A stretch of 64,000 nt of DNA from Oceanobacillus kimchii X50 (GCF_000340475.1 NZ_CM001792.1:953425-1017424); one strand, 5' to 3'; positions 51,641 to 60,483 are shown, numbered from the stretch's first letter. Numbers and translations are program-made. The notes: a model not told the origin generated them from the sequence alone.

Positions 51641-51758
51641 CGTAAAAAGTCTTAATTTAATGTGAAGTATCTGTAAATAAACCGTATTTTCATCATTTTT
51701 ATGCTTCAATAAAAATAGCTCTAAACTATACTATTTTATATTCTGGGAGGAATACACG

Positions 51759-52787
51759 ATGTGTAAAAAAATTGGTAGTTTACTTATGCTTGTGATGATT
51801 TTGTCTGTCTTAACTGCATGTTCAGATGGCAGTGCAGGAGGAGCAAGTAGCGATGATGTGATTGATATCGTTTGGTACCCTAATGAATCTGGTAATGAAT
51901 TGAAGGCTGCGAGAGACGAAATTGGTAATGTCATAGAAGAAGAGACTGGTAAGCAAGTAGAACATCATTTAACTACTGACTATGCAATCGCTATTGAAAC
52001 CATTGCAAATGATAATGCTGAACTTGCATTTATGGGAGCACAAGGTTATATCGAGGCAAATAGTAAAAATGATGCAGTGAAACCAATGGTAGTTCCAACT
52101 GGTCCATCAGGGACGTTAGAAGATGCAATGTATCATAGTTGGCTTGCTGTAAATGTCGACGACCAAACGAATTATAAAAATGGTGATGATTTTAGTCTAG
52201 ATACAATTGAAGGAAAAAAATTCTCCTTTGTTTCAAATAGTTCAACCTCTGGATTTGTGGTTCCTTCTTCAACAATACTAGAGAATTTTTCTGACATGGA
52301 GTTAACGGAAGAAGATTTAATGGAAGGTGGCCCTTTATTTGAACAAGTTTTATTTGGTGGATCTCATCAAGGATCAGCTGTTAATTTGTTAAACAGAAAT
52401 GCTGATGTGGCTGCATTCTGCGATACATGTGTAGAAAATTATGTAGAGGTAGTAGAAGGAGAAGAAAACGCAGTAGGATCTGTATATCAAGTAAAAGATA
52501 ATGCTGAAGAGCCATTTAACACGGTAACTGGAAGTGAATTTACATTAATGAATGTAACTCCAGTCTTAAATGCTCCTTTTGTAGCAAATACTAACTTACT
52601 CAGTGATGAAGAGTTTGAAACGATTCAAAATCTATTTAGCTCTGATGAAATTGCTAATAATGAGACGATTTTTGTCCCTGAAGATTCCGATGAATCTGGT
52701 TTATTTTTTAAATCTGGTGATGAACGTTTTGCCCCTGTTGAAGATCAATGGTTTAATCCAATTCGAGAGCTTTCAGCTACAAAATAA
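51759..52787 (+). CDS. phnD: Phosphonate ABC transporter substrate-binding lipoprotein
   Basis: A 342-aa lipoprotein: signal SLLMLVMILSVLTAC with the lipobox LTAC, then a PhnD-type periplasmic-binding fold (IDIVWYPNESGNELKAARDEI, LAFMGAQGYIEA, FSFVSNSSTSGFVVPSS, VLFGGSHQGSAVNLLNRNADVAAFCDTC). It is anchored outside the membrane and delivers phosphonates to PhnE. GGGAGG precedes ATG 51759. It is separated by about 120 bases from the PHP gene, so a minor promoter is possible there. Confidence 0.93.
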   Translation: MCKKIGSLLMLVMILSVLTACSDGSAGGASSDDVIDIVWYPNESGNELKAARDEIGNVIEEETGKQVEHHLTTDYAIAIETIANDNAELAFMGAQGYIEANSKNDAVKPMVVPTGPSGTLEDAMYHSWLAVNVDDQTNYKNGDDFSLDTIEGKKFSFVSNSSTSGFVVPSSTILENFSDMELTEEDLMEGGPLFEQVLFGGSHQGSAVNLLNRNADVAAFCDTCVENYVEVVEGEENAVGSVYQVKDNAEEPFNTVTGSEFTLMNVTPVLNAPFVANTNLLSDEEFETIQNLFSSDEIANNETIFVPEDSDESGLFFKSGDERFAPVEDQWFNPIRELSATK

Positions 52788-52836
52788 GTTTAATGACTAT
52801 CTATTGGTTTTATATTAATTCGGAAGGAGTGAGCAT

Positions 52837-53601
52837 ATGGCTTTATTAGAAGTGAATAACCTTGGTAAGCACTATAATGGAGAAACGAAAGTGTTAAAGA
52901 ACGTTAATTTTGAAGTAGGCTCAGGCGAATTTGTATCCATCATTGGTCCATCTGGAGCGGGTAAATCTACATTACTTCGGTGCATTAATCGAATGGTAGA
53001 AATTAGTGAGGGTAGTGTATTTATAGATGGACAAAGTGTAGGGGGTATGAAGAAAAAGTCTTTAAGATCCTTACGTACAAATATTGGAATGATTTTCCAA
53101 CATTATAATTTAGTTCCACGACTTACGGTAATTGAAAATGTGCTACATGGAAGATTTGGATATAAAACAAATTTACAAGGCATATTTGGAAGATTTACAG
53201 AAAAAGAGAAAGAAAAAGCATTTGAATTGCTCGATAAATTAGGAATTGCTGATCATGCATATAAACGTTGTGATCAATTAAGTGGAGGGCAGCAGCAGAG
53301 GGTTGGAATATGTCGGGCGTTGATTCAAGACCCAAAAATTATTCTATGTGATGAACCAATCGCTTCCCTAGATCCAAATTCTTCAAAGATTATTATGGAT
53401 TATTTAAAAAAAATTACAAATGAATTAGGAATTACCTGTTTAGTAAATTTACACCAAGTTGAAGTGGCGAAAGCATATGCAGATCGCATTATCGGTTTAA
53501 AAAGTGGAGAAATTGTTTTTGATGGTCCAAGTAAATTGCTATATCAAGAGAAAATAGAATCAATTTATGGTTTTCAACAGCGGGAACTAATCACGGTATA
53601 G
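52837..53601 (+). CDS. phnC: Phosphonate ABC transporter ATPase
   Basis: A 254-aa ATPase with GPSGAGKSTLLRCINRM (Walker A), FQHYNLVPRLTVIENVLHGRFG (PhnC-typical Q-loop region), QLSGGQQQRVGICRAL (signature) and ILCDEPIASLDP (Walker B). AAGGAG precedes ATG 52837. It powers phosphonate import through the two PhnE permeases encoded next. Confidence 0.95.
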   Translation: MALLEVNNLGKHYNGETKVLKNVNFEVGSGEFVSIIGPSGAGKSTLLRCINRMVEISEGSVFIDGQSVGGMKKKSLRSLRTNIGMIFQHYNLVPRLTVIENVLHGRFGYKTNLQGIFGRFTEKEKEKAFELLDKLGIADHAYKRCDQLSGGQQQRVGICRALIQDPKIILCDEPIASLDPNSSKIIMDYLKKITNELGITCLVNLHQVEVAKAYADRIIGLKSGEIVFDGPSKLLYQEKIESIYGFQQRELITV

Positions 53602-53614
53602 AGGAGCAGGTCGC

Positions 53615-54400
53615 ATGGATGAACAAAAGATGAGAAAAGGGAAGTGGCAAGCAACAATCTTTTTACTAGTGATTATCTTAATGACCTATTTTGCTTCCTC
53701 CATAACTCAGTTTAATTTACTTGAGAGTATTACGACAATCCCACAAGCAATTGGTTGGATGGTTGCTAATCTTTTTATTACCAGCGAAGCTATTATCAAA
53801 TTACCTGGAATATTAGAAAAATTAACGGAGACAATTTTTATGTCTATTGCTGCTACAACTTTAGCAGCAGTTCTATCAATCGCGTTAGCATTACTCGGTT
53901 CAAAAACGACAAAAGTAAACAATATATTTAGTGTGTTTGCTCGTTTTATAGCATCCTTTTCAAGAAATATTCCCGTGGTAGCTTGGTCATTGATATTACT
54001 CATTTCCTTCGGTCAAAACTCGGTAACTGGTTTTCTAGCATTGTTTGTTGGGACGCTGGGATTTTTGACAAGAGCATTTATTGAAACGATAGATGAAGCT
54101 AGCCCAAGTTCCGTAGAAGCCCTAAGTGCAACTGGAGCTACATACTTTCATATCGTAAATAATGCTGTAATTCCACAAAGTCTCCCGCAAATGTTAAGTT
54201 GGATACTATTTATGATCGAAACAAATATACGTAGTGCTACACTTGTAGGGATTTTAACAGGTACCGGTATTGGCTATATGTTTGATATTTACTATAAAAA
54301 TATGAATTATGATGTTGTTGCCTTGATTACTTTTTCCATTGTTATAGCCGTAATTATTATTGAATTATTATCTAACAAAATACGGAAGGTGATATTGTAA
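53615..54400 (+). CDS. phnE: Phosphonate ABC transporter permease, PhnE1
   Basis: A 261-aa permease with six membrane segments. It has the PhnE-type EAA loop ETIDEASPSSVEALSATGATYFHIVNNAVIPQSLPQ in the cytoplasmic loop. GAGGAG precedes ATG 53615. It overlaps the second permease gene by one base and probably forms a heterodimer with it. Confidence 0.93.
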   Translation: MDEQKMRKGKWQATIFLLVIILMTYFASSITQFNLLESITTIPQAIGWMVANLFITSEAIIKLPGILEKLTETIFMSIAATTLAAVLSIALALLGSKTTKVNNIFSVFARFIASFSRNIPVVAWSLILLISFGQNSVTGFLALFVGTLGFLTRAFIETIDEASPSSVEALSATGATYFHIVNNAVIPQSLPQMLSWILFMIETNIRSATLVGILTGTGIGYMFDIYYKNMNYDVVALITFSIVIAVIIIELLSNKIRKVIL

Positions 54401-55263
54401 TGGAAATGAATCAAGTGACAGCCTCTATAAAAATGAGACGGAAGCGGAACGGGCAAATCAACATAAAATCTGGGAATAAAATAGATTTAGTTGTGAAGAG
54501 TACAATATGGATCCTTAGTCTATTAACGATTTTAGCGTTTTTCTTTTTCAATTATTCCGGCCTACAATTAGAACGTGCAATACCAGAAACATGGCATAAT
54601 TTAAGAGTAATGTTCTTAGAGCCTGCTTTAAACCATTTTAGTTGGCAGGAAGCGGTATATCAAATTGGAGTTACGCTAGGATTAGGAGTTTTAGCCACGG
54701 TATTAGGAGCGATTATTGCTTTTTTCCTTGCTTTAATGGCAGCAGAAAACTTATCAAAACCATGGATCTCGAATACAGTAAGAATTTTTGTAGCGTTTGT
54801 ACGAGCTGTACCTACTGTGCTTTGGGTGCTTATTTTCGCCATAGCGGCTGGACTTGGAAGTGAAGCTGCTGTTCTTGGAATGTTGTTTCACTCCGTTGCT
54901 TACTTAGTTAAGGCTTTTTCAGAATCCTTTGAGGAGGTCGATGCTGGAATACTTGAAGCACTAAGAGCTTCGGGTTCAAAATGGTGGCATGTTATCGTTC
55001 ATGGCGTACTACCATCTACATTTACGTATTTATTATCATGGACATTTTTACGATTCGAAATTAACTTTTCAGTAGCAGTCGCAATGGGTGCAGCTGCAGG
55101 AGCGGGCGGAATTGGTTTCGAATTGTTTATGGCTTCTGGATTTTACTTTGATCTTAGAGAAGTAGGATTTATCACGTATGCAATCTTGTTGATTGCAATC
55201 ATACTAGAGATTACTTCCACGAGATTGAAAAATCGCTATTTTCCTGGTCAATTAACTTCATAA
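54400..55263 (+). CDS. phnE: Phosphonate ABC transporter permease, PhnE2
   Basis: A 287-aa permease with an N-terminal cytosolic basic stretch (~30 residues) and six membrane segments. The EAA loop reads ESFEEVDAGILEALRASGSKWWHVIVHGVLPSTFT. It pairs with PhnE1. It ends the phn operon; a terminator lies about 210 bases further on. Confidence 0.93.
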   Translation: MEMNQVTASIKMRRKRNGQINIKSGNKIDLVVKSTIWILSLLTILAFFFFNYSGLQLERAIPETWHNLRVMFLEPALNHFSWQEAVYQIGVTLGLGVLATVLGAIIAFFLALMAAENLSKPWISNTVRIFVAFVRAVPTVLWVLIFAIAAGLGSEAAVLGMLFHSVAYLVKAFSESFEEVDAGILEALRASGSKWWHVIVHGVLPSTFTYLLSWTFLRFEINFSVAVAMGAAAGAGGIGFELFMASGFYFDLREVGFITYAILLIAIILEITSTRLKNRYFPGQLTS

Positions 55264-55585
55264 AATAGAAATAAATAAAAGCTGAACGAGGTTGGAACAA
55301 AAGTATTTACTCAAAATATAAATCCAAATGAATTGGTGTTGAGAACCAGCTTCAGAGTTTTAGTGTTAATTGTATTTGGATTAAGTTTAACTTTTATTAA
55401 GTTCTTATAGTAGACAGATATATTCTTGAAGTTTATCTTCATTGCACATCCTACATTACAAGATACTAAGGTTAGTGGGAAAGATCGGATGATTTTTCCC
55501 ACTATTTTCGATTAATAAATAAAGCAAAAGCTCTAGGAGTACGATTTCGCATAAGCTATATTTATATAAAGTAGTAAAATTTTTA
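55264..55585. other. Intergenic region after the phn operon
   Basis: About 320 AT-rich bases with a terminator at 55472-55509; no gene is seen. Confidence 0.55.
55472..55509. terminator. Terminator after phnE2
   Basis: Stem TAGTGGGAAA/TTTTCCCACTA with an 11-base loop, then ATTTTCG. It may serve both the phn operon and the convergent sod gene. Confidence 0.7.
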
Positions 55586-56131
55586 TTAAGCGAGACTCCA
55601 ACGTAGGTTTTTAGCTTTAGAATATCGATCTGAGACAGCTGGCCAATTGACTACATTCCACCATTGATCAATATAATCTTTCTTCTCATTTAAATATTGT
55701 AAATAATAGGCATGTTCCCATACATCAAGAACTAATAAAGGTATCATATCTTGTTGAGAGAGGTTTTGGTGTTTTTCTGCTTGTAATATTTCCATTCTTC
55801 CAGAACGAGGTGCCCAGATAAGCATCGCCCAACCCCCACCTTCGACTTGATCAGCTGCATGTGTAAAGTGCGCTTTAAACTGATCAAAGCTACCGAAATC
55901 ACGCTCGATTGCTTGCAGTAATTCTCCACGAGGTTTACCTCCTGCATGAGGCGCCATAATTTCCCAAAAAATCGAATGCAAATAATGTCCTGCACCATTA
56001 AAAGCAGCCTCTCGTTCCCAATGTTTAATTAGCTCATAATCACCTGATTGTCTTGCTTCTTGCATCTTCTTTTCAGCTTTGTTCAAACCATCTACATAGC
56101 TTTGATGATGTTTATCATGGTGTAAATACAT
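55586..56131 (-). CDS. Superoxide dismutase catalytic part (possible reinitiation product)
   Basis: 181 aa from ATG 56131, only 4 bases past the TAA. It holds every metal ligand but lacks the first hairpin residues (LPPLPYNYDALEPY) that belong to the SOD fold. No ribosome binding site is visible; reinitiation after the stop would be needed. It would catalyse superoxide dismutation if it folds. Confidence 0.55.
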   Translation of the reverse strand: MYLHHDKHHQSYVDGLNKAEKKMQEARQSGDYELIKHWEREAAFNGAGHYLHSIFWEIMAPHAGGKPRGELLQAIERDFGSFDQFKAHFTHAADQVEGGGWAMLIWAPRSGRMEILQAEKHQNLSQQDMIPLLVLDVWEHAYYLQYLNEKKDYIDQWWNVVNWPAVSDRYSKAKNLRWSLA

Positions 56132-56134
56132 AAT

Positions 56135-56461
56135 TTATTTGGCAATATAAGGCTCTAAAGCATCATAATTATATGGAAGTGGTGGTAGACGATGATTGCC
56201 TATGGATACATAGGACTGTCTATGTTTCTCATGTAGTTCACTTTGATTTCTTTCATACAAATTATAAACTTTAGATAGTAATTGATAAATATATTGTTCA
56301 CTATAATAATTTAAATCAGTTTCTAATAAAGTTTCAACCTGATTGTATAATCTTTCGTATTCTTCTTTTTCACGCTGGTTATCAATTAATTCTAATTCTT
56401 TCTTTAAGTATTCTTTATTCTCCTGATACCATTTTCTTATTTCTAATGAGTAAGAGCTCAT
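56135..56461 (-). CDS. N-terminal extension fragment of the split SodF
   Basis: 108 aa, mostly charged helix (SLEIRKWYQENKEYLKKELE, then EEYERLYNQVETLLETDLNYY), ending in the first conserved SOD segment LPPLPYNYDALEPY before the TAA. It starts at ATG 56461 behind GGGGGA. It contains no metal ligands and cannot act alone as SOD. Confidence 0.55.
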   Translation of the reverse strand: MSSYSLEIRKWYQENKEYLKKELELIDNQREKEEYERLYNQVETLLETDLNYYSEQYIYQLLSKVYNLYERNQSELHEKHRQSYVSIGNHRLPPLPYNYDALEPYIAK

Positions 56462-56504
56462 AATATAATATTCCCCCTGAATAACATGATGGTATTATAT
56501 TATG
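56459..56504. repeat. 11-bp inverted repeat at the sodF start
   Basis: CATAATATAAT and ATTATATTATG flank 24 bases. On the minus strand the second arm ends in the ATG start codon and the first contains a TATAAT box, so it may be an operator or a start-masking hairpin. Confidence 0.4.
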
Positions 56505-56655
56505 AACTCATTACCTATAGGTTCCTCTATCTCAGGCTTATCTTCAAGAAAATTTCTGTCTCAAAAATAAGATAAGTTTAAAAAGGGAATGAGAGATGAA
56601 TATGAAAAAGAAGACTAGATTTTAGTAAACTATACTTTAAAAATTCGAAAAATAT

Positions 56656-56682
56656 TGAAACTGTTTAGTAGGTAGATTCGTA
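56656..56682 (+). promoter_or_regulatory. ECF sigma (SigW-like) promoter
   Basis: TGAAAC (56656-56661), 17-base spacer, CGTATA from 56679. The layout is identical to the pspA promoter. It lies 24 bases before the next gene. Confidence 0.75.
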
Positions 56683-56705
56683 TATATAAGTCGAGGAGGA
56701 ATTAT

Positions 56706-57299
56706 ATGAAATTTCTACGTGAAATAGATGCAGATTCACTCGTTCCATATATCTTGACCAGTAGCTTACTTTTACTTGTTTCTGCATTTGCTGTTCCTGG
56801 GATAGCAGTTATATTTATTCAAGACCTATTATTTTTTTCTTATGATCATTGGATTTTTATTCGTCCTGTAGAAACTTATAAAGGATTTGGAATCGCAATG
56901 ATTTCAATTGCAGTTATACTATTATCCTTTTTAATAACTAAATTCTATATGGAGAAAAAAGAAAAAGAATATAAATTAACGGTCGTACATCTATTATTGA
57001 TAGTTGTAACCATTCCATTATTTATCTTTTCTATTTCACACTATGCGTATTTTGATGATAATGGGGTACATGGAAATGATTTTTGGACCTTATCTGAAGA
57101 TAACATTGCATGGGACGATGTAGAGAACGTTAGTAGGGTTGTTGATCGTAGTTCACGTAAAGTATTTTCTTATCATTTTTCAGATAATAATATAACGATT
57201 GACATTCCATATGACACCCAAGATACTCGTATCAAACAAACAATTACGGAAGTAATAGACTCAAATGATTGGGAAGTAGAGGAAATATATAGTGAGTAA
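56706..57299 (+). CDS. Uncharacterised membrane protein under an ECF-type promoter
   Basis: A 197-aa protein with three hydrophobic segments in the first ~115 residues (VPYILTSSLLLLVSAFAVPGIAVIFI; IAMISIAVILLSFLIT; VVHLLLIVVTIPLFIFSIS). A ~80-residue C-terminal domain follows, with alternating strands (DIPYDTQDTRIKQTITEVI). The C-terminal part may be a small extracytoplasmic beta domain. CGAGGAGG precedes ATG 56706. I do not recognise the family. The SigW-like promoter points to a role in envelope stress or antibiotic resistance. Confidence 0.7.
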   Translation: MKFLREIDADSLVPYILTSSLLLLVSAFAVPGIAVIFIQDLLFFSYDHWIFIRPVETYKGFGIAMISIAVILLSFLITKFYMEKKEKEYKLTVVHLLLIVVTIPLFIFSISHYAYFDDNGVHGNDFWTLSEDNIAWDDVENVSRVVDRSSRKVFSYHFSDNNITIDIPYDTQDTRIKQTITEVIDSNDWEVEEIYSE

Positions 57300-57323
57300 A
57301 TATAGATTGAAAGAAGGTGTAAC

Positions 57324-57833
57324 ATGATTGTTTGGATTAATGGAACATTTGGCGTCGGAAAAACAGAAACTGCGAAAATACTACATAAAAGAATATCGAA
57401 TTCCTTTTTGTATGATCCAGAGGAAGTAGGCTATCTAATTAAAAAACAGCTACCGGTTGAATTATGGAAAGAAGATTTTCAGGATCATGAAGAATGGAGC
57501 ATGTGGAATTACCACTTATTAAAGAAGGTAACAACAGAAACAGAAAAAGTTGTGATCGTACCAATGACACTTACAAATGAACTATATTATCAAGAAATTA
57601 TAGGACGATTAAAAATAGAAGGAATTCAGATACATCACTTTACACTTGTAGCAGAACCACAAACAATTTTAGACAGGTTAATGAAGAGAGGGGATGGAAA
57701 TAATGAATGGATTATGAATAGAACCGAAAAGAATGTAAAGCAATTATCTGGAGCGTCCTTTCAAATACATATTAATACTGAAAAACTAACTACGGAAGAA
57801 ACAGCTTCGGAGGTTATAAAATTAATGACGTAA
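57324..57833 (+). CDS. P-loop NTPase/kinase, TmrB-like
   Basis: A 169-aa protein with an N-terminal Walker A INGTFGVGKTETAKIL (residues 5-20) and a short kinase-like fold (VVIVPMTL, LDRLMKRGDGNNEWI). Length and the WINGTFGVGKT start match AAA/TmrB-type proteins; B. subtilis TmrB gives tunicamycin resistance. AAGAAGG precedes ATG 57324. It lies 24 bases after the ECF-promoter gene and so may be SigW-type controlled with it. The substrate is unknown. Confidence 0.75.
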   Translation: MIVWINGTFGVGKTETAKILHKRISNSFLYDPEEVGYLIKKQLPVELWKEDFQDHEEWSMWNYHLLKKVTTETEKVVIVPMTLTNELYYQEIIGRLKIEGIQIHHFTLVAEPQTILDRLMKRGDGNNEWIMNRTEKNVKQLSGASFQIHINTEKLTTEETASEVIKLMT

Positions 57834-58008
57834 ATAGTACAACGTACATTAATAACTCATAATTGTAAACCCAAGCAGGAAGAATAGCTAAAGTAGTTAC
57901 CATAAGATAATGATTAATAAATTAGCTTTACCTGGAAAACTCCTATTCTGTTCAAGGGTCTTTAGGTCATGACCTTGTGGTACTAACATTCATTAGAGCT
58001 AAAGAAAA

Positions 58009-58029
58009 CCTTCATTAAATGAAGGTTCA
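58009..58029. terminator. Terminator of the yitT-like gene (minus strand)
   Basis: Perfect palindrome-type stem AACCTTCATT/AATGAAGGTT just after the stop codon. On the minus strand it runs into TTTTCTTT. Confidence 0.75.
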
Positions 58030-58033
58030 GTCT

Positions 58034-58882
58034 CTATTTCCTTCCACGTTTTTTCTCCCAAGCGAAGCTTCCACCTGTGACATCTCGTACATCGTGAATG
58101 ACTACAAATGCTTTTTCATCAACGGAGTAAATAAGTCTTTTTAATTTCATTAATTGATATTTGCTAATAATAATATAAGACATGTCTGCATCTTGTTTCA
58201 TATAACCACCATAACCTTTAAATACGGTTGCGCTGGTGTCTAAATTAGTTATTACCACGTCTGTGATTTCAGTGGCATGAGTGGAGATTACACTAACTGC
58301 TTTTCTGGGATCCAGCCCTTCTATAACAAGATCTGTAGCTTTCTTACCTATAAACAATAAGATGATAGTGTACATCGTATTTAATGTTCCAATAAAAAAT
58401 AAACCAGCTAAAACTACGGCTGCATCTAAAACAAAATTTGTTCTTGTTAGATCCCAGCCTAAATTATGGTGGAACATTCGTGCAATAACGCTTGTACCAC
58501 CCATTGAACTACCAGTACGAAAAATCAATCCTGCGCCTATTCCACTAAAGAAACCTGCAAATATAGCAGATACAAGAGGATCCGCCAGTGGTTCTATGTT
58601 ATTTTCTGTAATGAACAGAAATAAAGAAATCAGTGTTGCTGTAATCGCAGTTAGAATTATATTTCTTTTTGGCAACACAGTGAATCCGACAGTTAAGATA
58701 ATTGCTGCTAATATAAAGTTAACGATACCAGTAGACCATCCAAATACGTAATGGAGGAGAATAGACATACCTGTAAGTCCACCATCAGCAAAATTGTTTG
58801 GAATGATTAACATATTAACAGCTAGTGCATAAAAAAGTGCTCCAATTATAATAAAAATAAAGTCTTTCAAGAAATGTTTCAT
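58034..58882 (-). CDS. YitT-family membrane protein (DUF161/DUF2179)
   Basis: A 282-aa protein. Five or six membrane segments fill residues 1-200 (IIIGALFYALAVNMLIIPNNFADGGLTGMSILLHYVFGW is the hallmark start). A C-terminal soluble DUF2179 domain follows (KAVSVISTHATEITDVVIT, DADMSYIIISKYQLMKLKRLI). The family is widespread in Bacillaceae with several paralogues; its transport role is unproven. AAGGAG precedes the ATG on the minus strand. It is a single-gene unit. Confidence 0.9.
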   Translation of the reverse strand: MKHFLKDFIFIIIGALFYALAVNMLIIPNNFADGGLTGMSILLHYVFGWSTGIVNFILAAIILTVGFTVLPKRNIILTAITATLISLFLFITENNIEPLADPLVSAIFAGFFSGIGAGLIFRTGSSMGGTSVIARMFHHNLGWDLTRTNFVLDAAVVLAGLFFIGTLNTMYTIILLFIGKKATDLVIEGLDPRKAVSVISTHATEITDVVITNLDTSATVFKGYGGYMKQDADMSYIIISKYQLMKLKRLIYSVDEKAFVVIHDVRDVTGGSFAWEKKRGRK

Positions 58883-59008
58883 TATGTAAGCTCCTTCCTA
58901 TTAGAAGCATTTCTAAACTAAATTTTTCCCTAATTATAAAAATTAAAACTGAGATAAGTGTGATATTATTAATTTTAAATTATTTATTTTCAGAAAGAAG
59001 TTGTTATT

Positions 59009-59833
59009 TTGAAACGTTTATCAAGAAAAAAGTCTCTCGTTCTTATCACTTTATTTATATTAGCTATTCTTGTTGATATTTATTATGAAACAAACGTGTT
59101 CAAAGTTTCTAAAGTACATTTCAAATCCAATAAAATAACTAATGATTCCAGTATTAAATTGGTTCAAATTAGCGATCTTCATGCAAAAGTATTTGGTGAT
59201 AATAACCAGAAGTTAATACAAACAATAAAAAATCAGCAACCAGACATTGTTGTGATTACTGGGGATATCATAGATAGAAAGACTAATAGTTTGCAAGACG
59301 TATTTCATTTAATAGAAGAAATAATCGCTTTTCAACAGCAAGTTTATTTTGTATCTGGTAATCATGAATGGGGAAATAACTTAAGGAATGAACTGTTATT
59401 AGGACTCGAACAACGAGGAGTACAGATTTTAAATAATAATTCAGTAGAAATTATGATAAAAGAAATAAATTTGAATCTTGTTGGTATCGATGATGTATCT
59501 ACAAATCACGAGGATATGAAAAAGGCATTTACAAATGTTAAAAACCTAGAATATACAGTCTTGTTGTCTCATTCTCCAGCTGTGACCGATAAATATCGTG
59601 ATATAGATGCTGATTTAATTTTGAGCGGTCATACTCATGGAGGACAAGTAAGGTTTCCATTGATTGGTCCAATAATAGCTCCTGATGAAGGGGTATTTCC
59701 CAAAAAGACAAAAGGTGTATACCAACTGAAAGAGAATCAATCTTTATATATCGACAGTGGTTTAGGTACAAGTTTGGTACCAGTTCGATTTTTAAATCAA
59801 AGTCAGCTAAGTGTGATTGAAATTACAAATTAA
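59009..59833 (+). CDS. YkuE-like metallophosphoesterase
   Basis: A 274-aa protein with an N-terminal membrane anchor or uncleaved signal (SLVLITLFILAILVDIYYE) and a calcineurin-like phosphoesterase domain: QISDLHAK, ITGDIIDRK, SGNHEWGNN, LLSHSP and LSGHTHGGQV provide the two-metal site. Relatives such as YkuE are bound to the cell wall or membrane exterior. TTG 59009 is the probable start. The substrate is unknown; a phospholipid or UDP-sugar has been suggested for other members. Confidence 0.88.
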   Translation: MKRLSRKKSLVLITLFILAILVDIYYETNVFKVSKVHFKSNKITNDSSIKLVQISDLHAKVFGDNNQKLIQTIKNQQPDIVVITGDIIDRKTNSLQDVFHLIEEIIAFQQQVYFVSGNHEWGNNLRNELLLGLEQRGVQILNNNSVEIMIKEINLNLVGIDDVSTNHEDMKKAFTNVKNLEYTVLLSHSPAVTDKYRDIDADLILSGHTHGGQVRFPLIGPIIAPDEGVFPKKTKGVYQLKENQSLYIDSGLGTSLVPVRFLNQSQLSVIEITN

Positions 59834-59868
59834 CACGTTTACTATGAGTTGAAATGAAATTTAATAAT

Positions 59869-59895
59869 TGAAACATTGATTCTAAGATAATCGTA
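59869..59895 (+). promoter_or_regulatory. ECF sigma (SigW-like) promoter
   Basis: TGAAAC (59869-59874), 17-base spacer, CGTACAA from 59892, 34 bases before the small-protein gene. Third copy of this promoter type in the window. Confidence 0.75.
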
Positions 59896-59928
59896 CAATA
59901 GTTATATATTAAAAAGGGAGAGAATCAA

Positions 59929-60111
59929 TTGAGAGAATGGTGGAAAACAAAGAATGCTAAAACGAGAAAGCAAAGAAAAAATAAAGAGGATTATACCAAA
60001 AAAGATCTTGTGTTAGATATACTGTTTTGGATTCCTGAAATTATCGTCTTGCCTATTCGCTTAATTATTTGGTTAGTAAGAGGTATTTTTAAATGGATTG
60101 ATGTAATATAA
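59929..60111 (+). CDS. Small basic membrane-associated protein (60 aa)
   Basis: A strongly basic first half (WWKTKNAKTRKQRKNKEDYTKK) is followed by a hydrophobic stretch (LDILFWIPEIIVLPIRLIIW) and the end GIFKWIDVI. TTG 59929 follows AAAGGGAGAG. It starts 34 bases after an ECF-type promoter and is 9 bases before the next gene. Charge and shape resemble small stress peptides that sit on the membrane surface. I do not recognise a family. Confidence 0.65.
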   Translation: MREWWKTKNAKTRKQRKNKEDYTKKDLVLDILFWIPEIIVLPIRLIIWLVRGIFKWIDVI

Positions 60112-60120
60112 GAGGTTAGG

Positions 60121-60483
60121 ATGAAATCTATGTTTGTAGCTTTAGTGATATTAATTAGCATTGTAATTTTAAGTATTGCAATTAATAAGTTTCTTGTGAA
60201 GCAGTTTCAGATAGACATTCCTGAATCGAAAGAAAGGTATGTTAATCGGTTGCATAAAACAGTGGAAAAAGTATTTCATGCGGGTACGTTAATTGCGATA
60301 CCACTTACATTTACTCAGTTCCCTCAATATACTGTATTCGTTTTTATTATTCCAGCGATGCAGCAGTTATTTCGCTTTTTAATGGAGTTTTTATTCAACT
60401 ATGAAAATAAACGGTTTATTTTAAGTGTGAATACTAGTTGGCTATTATTGATAGGTGCAATTGTCTATGATTTCTACACATAA
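60121..60483 (+). CDS. DUF4181-like membrane protein
   Basis: A 120-aa protein with four membrane segments (LVILISIVILSIAINKFLV; TLIAIPLTFTQFPQYTVFVFIIPAMQQLFRFLMEF; and a C-terminal LLLIGAIVYDFY) and the conserved-looking segment YVNRLHKTVEKVFHAG. It resembles DUF4181 proteins of Bacillaceae. GAGGTTAGG precedes ATG 60121. It shares the ECF-type promoter with the 60-aa gene upstream, so a cell-envelope stress role is likely though unproven. Confidence 0.65.
   Translation: MKSMFVALVILISIVILSIAINKFLVKQFQIDIPESKERYVNRLHKTVEKVFHAGTLIAIPLTFTQFPQYTVFVFIIPAMQQLFRFLMEFLFNYENKRFILSVNTSWLLLIGAIVYDFYT

Larger units (their letters stand above)
55586..56461 (-). pseudogene. sodF: Fe/Mn superoxide dismutase (SodF-like) split by in-frame TAA
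   Basis: Two adjacent minus-strand frames in the same register are separated by one TAA at 56137-56135. The upstream part ends LPYNYDALEPYIAK, then stop, Ile, and MYLHHDKHHQSYVDG. Intact relatives read through here with a Glu-like residue (K-E-I-M), so GAA to TAA explains it. Without the stop the product would be about 291 aa, matching the SodF subgroup, which has an N-terminal helical extension. All four metal ligands (His in YLHH, His in GAGHYLHSIFW, Asp and His in LDVWEHAYY) lie after the stop. It may be inactive, read through, or translated as two pieces. Confidence 0.85.
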
